A stretch of DNA of 7,248 nt, taken from Planctomycetota bacterium. Its GTDB lineage: Bacteria > Planctomycetota > UBA8742 > SKZP01. The DNA lies in contig SKZP01000059.1 in assembly GCA_007127275.1 (NCBI GenBank), forward strand, positions 1 to 7,248, given 5' to 3'. Positions 1 through 4,922 of this stretch are shown here, in pieces. Position 1 is the first letter of the stretch. Each line of letters starts with the position of its first letter. The notes beneath the pieces are model-generated. The model saw only the letters and a list, made by a program, of their open reading frames with translations. It was not told where the DNA came from and did not search any database. A program made the position numbers and the translations under genes.

Positions 1-1
1 C

Positions 2-142
2 GTCAAAAGCAAGCACGGCGGCCAGAACGTCTACCGCGTCTGGGCCTCCGGCGATCTGGACAAGAAGACGTACAGTCTCGTTTTCTTCGCCAACCACATC
101 GTGGTGATTCTGCAGGAGGCGCCCGTGAAGGTGAAAAAGTAG
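2..142 (+). CDS. C-terminal end of an unidentified protein (partial)
   Basis: An open frame enters from the left edge and ends at a TAG at 140-142, giving the last 46 residues. The fragment has a mixed, protein-like composition: a hydrophobic strand-like stretch (SLVFFANHIVVILQEAP) followed by a basic tail ending KVKK. No motif is visible and I do not recognise the family. The codons favour G or C at the third position, as in the other genes here, which supports real coding. A strong hairpin about 40 bases after the stop suggests this is the last gene of its transcript. The start, the full length and the function lie outside the window. Confidence 0.6.
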   Translation, partial: VKSKHGGQNVYRVWASGDLDKKTYSLVFFANHIVVILQEAPVKVKK

Positions 143-180
143 TCGCAACGACCGAACGACGGTGCATATCAACGCGCGGA

Positions 181-219
181 GCCGGAGTCGTCTCGCAAGA
201 GGCGGCTCCGGTCGCGTTT
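181..219 (+). terminator. Hairpin terminator after the first gene
   Basis: Bases 181-194 (GCCGGAGTCGTCTC) pair with 199-212 (GAGGCGGCTCCGGT) in a 14-bp stem with three G-U pairs and a GCAA tetraloop, a stable GNRA-type loop. The stem is followed by GCGTTTC, so the T tract is short. It begins 38 bases after the TAG of the upstream gene, a usual distance for an intrinsic terminator. The weak T run leaves open that it is mainly an RNA-stabilising 3' hairpin. Confidence 0.6.
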
Positions 220-237
220 CGGGCCCGGTCGCCATCC

Positions 238-262
238 AAGCCCACGGCTTCGACCGTGGGTC
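238..262 (+). repeat. Short palindromic repeat, copy 1 (degenerate, plus orientation)
   Basis: AAG is followed by CCCACGG (241-247), a six-base loop and CCGTGGG (254-260), then TC. It has the same polarity marks as the other copies in the window: AAG on one side and T(C/G) on the other. The stem is shortened to 7 bp compared with 9 bp in the best copies. A TATAAT lies immediately after it at 264-269. Confidence 0.5.
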
Positions 263-281
263 CTATAATGGTCGGACGAAA

Positions 282-398
282 CATGGGAGCACAGGGCGCA
301 AGCCCTGCAAGGCGAGTACGGTATGACGCGGGTTCACCTCGCGGGTCTGACGGCACCCTGCGCTCGCCACAGGAAGGAAGCCGCGAGGGCATCCCGTG
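282..398 (+). ncRNA. Candidate structured RNA of unknown class
   Basis: No convincing protein frame covers this stretch, but complementary arms nest neatly. A closing stem joins 282-290 to 389-398 (nine pairs, one T-G, with A391 bulged). Inside it are a perfect 6-bp hairpin with a GCAA tetraloop at 292-307 and a stem of 311-316 (GGCGAG) with 363-368 (CTCGCC). That stem encloses a hairpin at 325-347 with a small bulge. A perfect TATAAT lies at 264-269, which would start transcription near 276, but no -35 box is seen. The 3' arm of the closing stem (393-398) can instead pair with 406-413. The segment GGAAGGAAGC (372-381) recalls bacterial SRP RNA, but the bases needed to close its tetraloop are absent. 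It may be an orphan RNA of a known class, a riboswitch-like leader without a gene, or chance pairing in GC-rich DNA. Strand and boundaries are inferred. Confidence 0.28.
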
Positions 399-476
399 GG
401 TTCGACCCACGGGCGAAGCCCGTGGGCTTGCGTGTTTGGGGGTTCGACCCACGGGCGAAGCCCGTGGGCTTGCGTG
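393..476. repeat. Two tandem palindromic repeats (copies 2 and 3, minus orientation)
   Basis: A 37-base sequence occurs twice without mismatch, at 398-434 and 440-476, a 42-base step. Each copy holds a perfect hairpin with arms CCCACGGGC and GCCCGTGGG and loop GAA (406-426 and 448-468), flanked by TTCGA on one side and CTTGCGTG on the other. A further arm CCCGTGGG at 393-400 can pair with 406-413 in an alternative hairpin. Read on the minus strand, both copies start with the AAG flank seen in copies 1, 4 and 5. The cluster sits just beyond the stop codon of the minus-strand phosphoesterase gene (484), so the hairpins may also protect or end that transcript, although no T run follows them. Confidence 0.8.
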
Positions 477-483
477 GTGTGGG

Positions 484-1533
484 TTAGAAGCGCTGCTCGG
501 TTTCTTCCGCGACGAGCTCGGCTAGCTCGGTGACAATGCGCTCGAGGTGCTGTGCTGGGGAGCCGTCGAGGGTGGCGCCGGAGGCGCGGGGGTGGCCACC
601 GCCGCCGTAGCGCTTGGCGACGTCGCTCAAGTTCTGATACCCCTCGCCGCGCAGCGACAGCTTCGTCTGCACGCGCTCCTCGGGGCCCTCGATCTCGAGG
701 AAGAACGCGGCGATGCGCAGGGTGGCCAGCGGCGTGAGCAGGTTGACGAGGTCTTGCGCCTTGCCCGGTGACAACCCGAGGCGGCTCAGATCCTCGAGCG
801 TGATGTAGGAGTAGGCGAGCCGCTCGTGCGCTTTCGTCCGCATGCGCTCTAGCACGAGCCCTTCGAGCTGCATCTGGGCCGTCGACTTCGAACGGTAGTG
901 TGCCCGGGCGATCTCGCTGGGGTTTGCACCGGCCTCGATAAGGTCGGCGGCGACGCGCAGCGCCCGCGGTGTGGTGTTCGAGTAATGGAAGCTCCCCGTG
1001 TCGGTGAGCAGTGCCGCGTACAGATTCGTCGCGACGTCCGCATCGATCGGCAGCGAGGCCGCGCGCAGCACGTCGACGACCATCTCGCCGGTCGAGCAGG
1101 CGGCACTCTCGACCCAGGCATAGTCGCCGAACCACTCGTTGGACACGTGGTGATCAATGTTCACCACAATTGGTCGTTGCTTCGGCGGACTCGCCTCTTC
1201 GCCGTTCTTCGCCTCCGGATAAAGCCGGCGCAACTGATCCAGAAACGTCTGAACACGCGACTGCCCGCCAATGTCGCAGACGACGACCACCTCCGGCAAC
1301 CAGTCGTGGGGCCAGCTTTGCGACTCGTCCCAGCGCATGACCCGTTCGCTACCGGGGAGGTAGTCGAGCTGCTCGGGGTAGCTGCCTTGGCTGAGCGGCT
1401 GCGCTGTTTTGCCGGCGCTCTCGAGGCTCAAGGCCAGGGCAAGGATGGAGCCGAGCGCATCGGCGTCCATGCGCGGATGCGCAACGGTGACGAAGCGGCT
1501 GTGCTGCCCGAGCACCGCGGCAATCGACTCCAT
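484..1533 (-). CDS. nrnA: DHH/DHHA1 phosphoesterase, NrnA-type nanoRNase / pAp phosphatase
   Basis: The 349-residue product has all hallmarks of the cytoplasmic NrnA family, metal-dependent enzymes that degrade 2-5 nt RNA fragments and, in several members, dephosphorylate 3'-phosphoadenosine 5'-phosphate. Visible are motif I HPRMDADALGS (19-29), the motif II aspartate in VVVVCDIGG (D87), the DHH triad in VVNIDHHVSN (127-129), the motif IV aspartate in LLTDTGSFHYS (D178), and the C-terminal DHHA1 glycine-rich loop YGGGGHPRASG (309-319). All expected metal ligands are present. A polar insert (about 108-120) separates motif II from DHH. The start at ATG 1533 puts motif I near residue 20 and gives a usual family length, but no Shine-Dalgarno precedes it. 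An in-frame ATG at 1620 has GAGG six bases upstream and would add 29 residues (378 aa), and the frame stays open to 1701. Which of nanoRNase or pAp phosphatase activity dominates cannot be told. The gene is monocistronic here and divergent from the antitoxin gene. Confidence 0.85.
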   Translation of the reverse strand: MESIAAVLGQHSRFVTVAHPRMDADALGSILALALSLESAGKTAQPLSQGSYPEQLDYLPGSERVMRWDESQSWPHDWLPEVVVVCDIGGQSRVQTFLDQLRRLYPEAKNGEEASPPKQRPIVVNIDHHVSNEWFGDYAWVESAACSTGEMVVDVLRAASLPIDADVATNLYAALLTDTGSFHYSNTTPRALRVAADLIEAGANPSEIARAHYRSKSTAQMQLEGLVLERMRTKAHERLAYSYITLEDLSRLGLSPGKAQDLVNLLTPLATLRIAAFFLEIEGPEERVQTKLSLRGEGYQNLSDVAKRYGGGGHPRASGATLDGSPAQHLERIVTELAELVAEETEQRF

Positions 1534-1716
1534 GGTGGACGGATCGGTACGGTAGCCGGTCAAAATCGCCCCCTCGCAAAGGACCAAACGGCGCCCATCG
1601 AAACCAACGAGCCCTTGCATAGCACGCCTCGCGGTGCGCGGCCAGTACCGCCCGTTCCCGGCGCAGGCGCGGGGTTTGACGCCAACCGCGCGTTTAACCA
1701 CGGGCGCGCCTCATGC

Positions 1717-1745
1717 TCGAAACGCCGCCGTGTTCGGGGTAAAAT
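1717..1745 (+). promoter_or_regulatory. Candidate sigma70-type promoter of the antitoxin gene
   Basis: TCGAAA (1717-1722, four of six matches to TTGACA) and TAAAAT (1740-1745, five of six to TATAAT) are 17 bases apart. Transcription would start near 1752, leaving a leader of about 27 bases that holds the ribosome binding site GGAGGAAGG (1763-1771) before the ATG at 1779. This short leader fits a small autoregulated toxin-antitoxin operon. I see no obvious operator palindrome. Confidence 0.4.
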
Positions 1746-1778
1746 TACGTCGGCCCGTCACTGGAGGAAGGTCACACG

Positions 1779-2099
1779 ATGTCTACGAGCACACAAAACA
1801 TCCCGCAAACGGTACTCGTTAAGCAACGTTCCGAGGGTGACTTCGTGGCGAGGTCGAGCCAGGTTCCCGACTTTTCGGGCCAAGGGGCCACGGAAGCGGA
1901 GGCCTTGGCTCGACTTCGCGACCAGCTCGTGGAGTATTTTTCCACCGCCAAACTGGTCACCATCGACGTTGCCGTTCCCAAGCAGGAGAATCCCTGGACG
2001 GCGGGTGCGGGGCTGTTCCATGACGACCCCAACGCGCCCGGCATTCTGGAGGAGTTGAAACGACAACGAGAGCAGGACCGGGAGGCCAGCAGCGAATGA
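1779..2099 (+). CDS. HicB-like antitoxin of a toxin-antitoxin pair (toxin truncated)
   Basis: The 106-residue protein begins with a compact HicB-like module, roughly residues 10-55. A strand ends in EGDFVARSSQVPDFSGQG, and the next helix follows with TEAEALARLRDQLVEYF; this pattern of 'x-G-x-F-x-A-x-x-x-x-x-P' followed by 'GxTxxEAxxxL' is typical of HicB antitoxins. The C-terminal part (about 70-103), NPWTAGAGLFHDDPNAP then ILEELKRQREQD, resembles the toxin-binding tails of small antitoxins paired with PIN toxins. The start is firm: ATG 1779 is preceded by GGAGGAAGG. The stop TGA (2097-2099) overlaps the ATG of a PIN-domain fragment (ATGA), the arrangement of a translationally coupled antitoxin-toxin operon. 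By family role it would bind and neutralise the toxin and repress the operon. With the toxin reduced to 18 codons it is now probably an orphan. No separate DNA-binding domain is visible. The family call rests on pattern recognition without a profile search. Confidence 0.65.
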   Translation: MSTSTQNIPQTVLVKQRSEGDFVARSSQVPDFSGQGATEAEALARLRDQLVEYFSTAKLVTIDVAVPKQENPWTAGAGLFHDDPNAPGILEELKRQREQDREASSE

Positions 2100-2152
2100 C
2101 GGTTCGCTACTTGCTCGACACGGACCACGTCACATTGCCGTGGTCTTGGTAG
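2096..2152 (+). pseudogene. vapC: Truncated VapC-type PIN toxin, N-terminal remnant
   Basis: The ATG overlaps the antitoxin stop as ATGA and opens MTVRYLLDTDHVTL, which matches the first strand and helix start of VapC-type PIN ribonucleases, including the first catalytic aspartate (D8 in LLDTDH). The match ends at residue 14. PWSW and a TAG at 2150-2152 follow, giving 18 codons against the usual 125-145. The other acidic residues of the PIN active site are absent, and the 42 bases before the next gene's stop codon show no further toxin sequence in any frame. A deletion of more than 100 codons is therefore inferred. The fragment cannot be an active nuclease. Its short reading frame and the exact overlap make chance similarity unlikely but not excluded. 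Confidence 0.6.
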
Positions 2153-2194
2153 CGTAGCCAGGCGTATTTGTCGAGCGAGCGAGGAGTGAGCCGC

Positions 2195-2863
2195 TCAGGC
2201 CCACTTGAGCACGGCGGCGACTACCTTCTCGATGCCTTTCGACACCGGCAGCACGCTGGGGCCGAGCATGTAGGCGGGGGTCGAGGCGATCTTGTGCGTC
2301 TCGTCGAGCACCGCGTCCTCGACGGCGCAGTCGACGTGCTCAATGCCGAGGTCGCGGATGGCCTGCACCGGCTCGGCATGATCCGTCTGGTTGCCCACGG
2401 TGAGCTTGGCGAGGATGTCGCGCTGACTCAGCACGGTGGCGAGCGTGGCCGGGGCGATGCAGATGGCACCGATCGGTTTCTTGTGGGTGATGAACTCGGA
2501 GATCAGGCGCGCCACCTCGGGATGCGGCTCGGCGTTCTTGCCGGCGCTTGCGAAGTTCGAGAGGTTCTTTGCGGCGCCGAAGCCGCCGGGCATCACCAGC
2601 GCGTCGAATGCGTCGTGGCGCACGTCCTTGATGTCCCGGCATTCACCGCGCGAGATGCGGGAGGACTCGGCAATGGCGTTGCGCTGCTCGCCGGTTGGTT
2701 CGCCGGTGTTGTGGTCGACCACTTCGAATTTGACGTTCGGCGCGCAAGCGCTCCACGCGGCGCCATGCTGCTCGAGAGCGAGCAACGTGCAGACGGCCTC
2801 ATGAATCTCGGCGCCGTCGAGGTAGCCGCAGCCGGAAAGGATCACGCACACCTTCTTTGCCAT
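2195..2863 (-). CDS. elbB: ElbB-like DJ-1/PfpI family protein
   Basis: The 222-residue product matches the ElbB branch of the DJ-1/PfpI superfamily in length (E. coli ElbB is about 217 residues) and along its whole sequence. It has an N-terminal strand and turn KVCVILSGCGYLDGAEIHE (4-22), the conserved ESSRISRGECRDI (66-78), VMPGGFGAAKNLSNFA (90-105), the nucleophile elbow PIGAICIAPA with C135 (130-139), and DDA-type C-terminal regions such as VEDAVLDETHKIASTPAYML (181-200). Members are soluble cytoplasmic proteins. E. coli ElbB was linked genetically to isoprenoid synthesis and has weak glyoxalase activity in vitro, but the physiological substrate is not settled. The start is decided by AAAAGGAG seven bases before ATG 2863. 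The frame stays open upstream to 3172, through promoter and repeats, and that extension is not coding. The gene stands alone; a promoter-like pair lies about 60-90 bases upstream. Confidence 0.88.
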   Translation of the reverse strand: MAKKVCVILSGCGYLDGAEIHEAVCTLLALEQHGAAWSACAPNVKFEVVDHNTGEPTGEQRNAIAESSRISRGECRDIKDVRHDAFDALVMPGGFGAAKNLSNFASAGKNAEPHPEVARLISEFITHKKPIGAICIAPATLATVLSQRDILAKLTVGNQTDHAEPVQAIRDLGIEHVDCAVEDAVLDETHKIASTPAYMLGPSVLPVSKGIEKVVAAVLKWA

Positions 2864-2870
2864 CACTTCG

Positions 2871-2878
2871 CTCCTTTT
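2871..2878 (-). promoter_or_regulatory. Ribosome binding site deciding the elbB start
   Basis: On the minus strand AAAAGGAG ends seven bases before the ATG at 2863. It is one of the two strongest Shine-Dalgarno sequences in the window and rules in favour of the 222-residue product over longer in-frame starts. Confidence 0.8.
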
Positions 2879-2923
2879 GAATGGTGACCGCACGCTCGTT
2901 CGAGCGACCGACTCCGCGCCCCC

Positions 2924-2952
2924 GTTGTACGTTTCGACGGCGGCGTTGTCAC
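2924..2952 (-). promoter_or_regulatory. Candidate sigma70-type promoter of elbB
   Basis: Read on the minus strand, GTGACA (2947-2952, five of six to TTGACA) and TACAAC (2924-2929, four of six to TATAAT) are 17 bases apart. The start would fall near 2917, giving a leader of about 54 bases. The leader contains a 5-bp inverted repeat GCTCG-TT-CGAGC (2894-2905). No regulator can be named. Confidence 0.4.
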
Positions 2953-3014
2953 GCCACGCCATGTCCGAGGGTGCGCCCGGCTCTTGTAGCCCGCGTATTG
3001 AGATCCGCACTTTC

Positions 3015-3041
3015 AAGCCCACGGGTCGCGGCCTGTGGTCC
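3015..3041 (+). repeat. Short palindromic repeat, copy 4 (decayed)
   Basis: AAG is followed by CCCACGGG and, after a six-base loop, by CCTGTGGTC. Seven pairs remain (3019-3025 with 3032-3038, one G-T). The left flank GAGATCCGCAC resembles the GGGATTCGTAA left of copy 5, so this looks like an older, decayed member of the element at 3080-3172. The orientation is plus, with the same polarity as copies 1 and 5. Confidence 0.55.
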
Positions 3042-3088
3042 GGATTCCAAACGGCTTGCGGTTTAAACCCCGTCGCGTTTGGGATTCG
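3041..3088. repeat. 13-bp inverted repeat enclosing a 10-base palindrome
   Basis: CGGATTCCAAACG (3041-3053) pairs over its full length with CGTTTGGGATTCG (3076-3088), including two G-T pairs. The 22-base interior contains the perfect palindrome GGTTTAAACC (3060-3069). The right arm is also the left flank of copy 5 and the left arm is the right flank of copy 4, so the stem joins the two elements. It may simply be the abutting ends of two copies in opposite sense. Confidence 0.55.
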
Positions 3089-3172
3089 TAATAAGCCCAC
3101 GGGCTGCGGCCCGTGGGTGGATTTCCAGAGCGACCCACGGGCCGCAGCCCGTGGGCTTATTGCGAATTCCAT
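3080..3172. repeat. REPIN-like inverted pair of palindromic repeats (copies 5 and 6)
   Basis: Two near-identical units of about 38 bases face each other around a spacer of about 14 bases (3119-3132). Each contains a 9-bp hairpin with arms CCCACGGGC and GCCCGTGGG (3096-3117, loop TGCG; 3134-3155, loop CGCA, the complement). Outside the hairpins the flanks also match: GGATTCGTAATAAG on the left against GGAATTCGCAATAAG read from the right, with only a few differences. Two short palindromes in opposite orientation with a small spacer is the plan of REPINs, which RAYT (Y1-type) transposases mobilise in other bacteria. No RAYT gene and no GTAG/GGAG tetranucleotide are seen, so the mechanism is inferred. 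It lies in the spacer between the divergent elbB and M50 genes. Confidence 0.75.
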
Positions 3173-3535
3173 TTGACAAGGGGTTTGGTTGCAGAAGAGA
3201 GGGTTTCGGCGGACTCACGTATGTGGGGCGGACCACTGCGCCCGCCCAAACCGACCAGCGTGCGGTGCACACTCGGCGACGTACGTTCTGAGTGCTTGTT
3301 TGACGGTGCCGTTGCTTGCATGGTTGGTTGTTGCGCACGCCCCCGTTGCCCAGTGCGTGTCCGGCTTTCGTTGGAACGACGAGCGAGCGCTCGAGTTCTT
3401 CGCCGCGCCTTGGTCCCTTGCCTCTTGCTGGGGACGTTTTTGTGCGCATTGTGCTGGAAGGGAAACGGGGATTCGCTACGTTAACTGTTGTTGATGTAGT
3501 TCGCCTTTGGAGCAGCTTTACGAATTGCCTCGGTC
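3173..3535. other. Intergenic stretch upstream of the M50 protease gene
   Basis: About 360 bases without a convincing gene. The part at 3290-3440 is rich in T and G on the plus strand, unlike the neighbouring genes. Open frames exist (for example TTG 3189 to 3494) but lack a ribosome binding site and are rich in cysteine, tryptophan and arginine in shadow-like fashion. A TTGACA is present at 3173-3178, at the edge of the repeat, but no -10 box follows at the right distance. The M50 promoter was not located. Confidence 0.5.
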
Positions 3536-4624
3536 ATGCACATTGCGACACTTTACGGCGTACCGGTTCGACTGCATTGGACATTTCTTGCGGTCCTTTT
3601 GCTGCTGGCGGTGACCAGCCCGGTGGCGAATTGGCTTCCGTTGTTTGGACTGATTGCCTTGCTGGTTCTTGTGGTGGTCGCACACGAATTCGGTCATATC
3701 CTTGCCGCTCGCCAATACGGCATCCACACCAAAGACGTGTTGCTCACGCCGATTGGTGGCATGGCGCGGATGACGAAGATGCCGGAGAATCCGAAGGCGG
3801 AGATCAAGATTGCGTTGGCCGGGCCGGCGGTGAACTTCGTCTTTGCGCTGATTGCCATGCCGTTTGTGCTGCTAGATCCGCCGACGGCGGCGCAGGCAGG
3901 GCAGCCGGCGACGTGGAACCTCGCGCACATGTTCGTCGCGGTCAATCTGTTACTCGGCGTCTTCAATCTGCTGCCGGCGTTTCCCATGGACGGCGGACGC
4001 GTGTTGCGTGGATTGCTCGCTTTGCGAATGCCTCGGCTGCAGGCGACGTCGGCGGCGGTTGGCGTCGGTCGCGTGCTTGCGGTGGTAATGGTCCTGTTCG
4101 GTTTGTTCTACAATCCGTGGCTGATCCTCATTGCCGTGTTCATCTGGCTTGTGGGCGGGCTGGAGTTGCGCCAGGAGCAGGTTCTCGAGGCGCGTCGGCG
4201 GATGCGCCACGGCGGTGGGGAGGTGCCGCCGGAGCTTGCCGCCATGCTGCGCATGCTCGGCATTGACCCGAACAGTGCCGCGGCAGCGCAGTACCGGCAC
4301 GCGTACCAGCAGCCGCAGGCACCCCCCGGCGAGCCGGACGGCGCCCCCCACGCGGGACCCACGGCGTCGGCGCGTCGCGCCAGGCCGTCCCACGACTGGC
4401 CCTTCGGCGGCATCCCCGCGCAGGGTACGGGGCGCCACAACGGCCACAGCCAGCGCCCACAAGCCGAAGCCCCGAAGCCCGAAGAAGGGCCGCGCGAGGT
4501 CAAGGTCGAGGTCGTCGGCGCCCGCGCCAACCGTCCCATTCCGGGCGACGACGAAGCCGATCAGGCAAATCATCACACCGGCCGCGATGGCCGCCACTAC
4601 TACAAAGGCCAAGAGCTCCTGTAA
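3536..4624 (+). CDS. Site-2 protease family (M50) intramembrane zinc metalloprotease
   Basis: The 362-residue protein is an M50-family peptidase that cleaves substrates within or near the membrane. The zinc-binding HEFGH (50-54) lies in a hydrophobic helix. The third-ligand motif FNLLPAFPMDGGRVLRG (143-159, D152) is intact, as are GGMARM (74-79) and the loop EIKIALAGPAVN (89-100). Hydrophobic segments lie at about 15-55, 97-113, 131-150 and 175-207. The opening MHIATLYGVPVRLHWTF is the usual N terminus of this subgroup, so ATG 3536 is taken as the start; an in-frame TAG at 3497-3499 limits alternatives, and the nearest GGAG (3509-3512) is too far to be a good binding site. No CBS or PDZ domain is seen. 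From about 215 a basic linker leads into a roughly 100-residue tail rich in P, G, A, H and Q, probably disordered, ending in a short charged segment. The substrate is unknown and no sigma or anti-sigma gene is adjacent. Confidence 0.88.
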   Translation: MHIATLYGVPVRLHWTFLAVLLLLAVTSPVANWLPLFGLIALLVLVVVAHEFGHILAARQYGIHTKDVLLTPIGGMARMTKMPENPKAEIKIALAGPAVNFVFALIAMPFVLLDPPTAAQAGQPATWNLAHMFVAVNLLLGVFNLLPAFPMDGGRVLRGLLALRMPRLQATSAAVGVGRVLAVVMVLFGLFYNPWLILIAVFIWLVGGLELRQEQVLEARRRMRHGGGEVPPELAAMLRMLGIDPNSAAAAQYRHAYQQPQAPPGEPDGAPHAGPTASARRARPSHDWPFGGIPAQGTGRHNGHSQRPQAEAPKPEEGPREVKVEVVGARANRPIPGDDEADQANHHTGRDGRHYYKGQELL

Positions 4625-4922
4625 CGAGCGGGAAGGGAACGTGCTCCAAGCGTTGAGCGTCAGGAACGGCCAGAAATCACCTTCCGTATCTGAGCTCCTG
4701 CGCTCGACGGCGCGTCGTTGTCGTCTGCGTTGCTACGTGGCTAGGTCCCGGCACCACGCTCAACGTTCGAGCGCGTTCCTGGCAGCCCTACGAGTGTGGG
4801 AGTAGAGAGTTCGGAAGTGGTTTCCTGCCAGCTCCCAAAGGGAATGATTCGGCACCCGCCGCGCCTTGTCCATATTGTGGCGCGTGGCGACGAAGCGTGA
4901 CTCTCGTTTGCGGTAGCGACTT
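4625..4922. other. Intergenic stretch between the M50 and GH65 genes
   Basis: About 300 bases without an assigned gene. It holds a perfect 10-base inverted repeat, CGTTGAGCGT (4651-4660) and ACGCTCAACG (4756-4765), whose arms are 95 bases apart. On the minus strand, a 58-codon frame runs from ATG 4936 to TGA 4760-4762 and reads as protein-like, but it overlaps the GH65 start and matches nothing I recognise. No convincing promoter for the GH65 gene and no T-run terminator after the M50 gene were found. Confidence 0.45.

Noticed and set aside
264..269. Perfect TATAAT as a full promoter
   Set aside because: No -35-like box lies 16-18 bases upstream; that position is taken by a palindrome arm (241-247). 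Kept only as supporting evidence for the RNA candidate.
372..390. GGAAGGAAGC as the tip of a signal recognition particle RNA
   Set aside because: The bases before GGAA (CACA) cannot close the tetraloop with the GG that follows, and the surrounding arms form a branched structure, not one long hairpin.
398..476. Minimal CRISPR array
   Set aside because: Only two units with a five-base gap and strong internal palindromes; there is no spacer-length variable sequence and no cas gene.
263..1135. Minus-strand 290-codon frame overlapping the phosphoesterase gene
   Set aside because: Its product is extremely rich in arginine and alanine, typical of a shadow frame in GC-rich DNA, and it overlaps a gene with complete family motifs.
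898..2058. Plus-strand 386-codon frame
   Set aside because: Antisense to the phosphoesterase gene and out of frame with the antitoxin gene; no recognisable motifs or ribosome binding site.
2153..2194. Remaining PIN toxin sequence after the early stop
   Set aside because: Only 42 bases remain before the elbB stop codon, and none of the three frames shows the later acidic motifs of PIN proteins.
3173..3201. TTGACA at the repeat edge as an M50 promoter
   Set aside because: The sequence 17 bases downstream is AGAGAG, with no resemblance to a -10 box, and the distance to the gene is over 330 bases.
3189..3494. Small plus-strand gene with a possible signal-peptide-like stretch
   Set aside because: Starts with TTG without a proper ribosome binding site, contains many cysteines and tryptophans, and matches no family I know.
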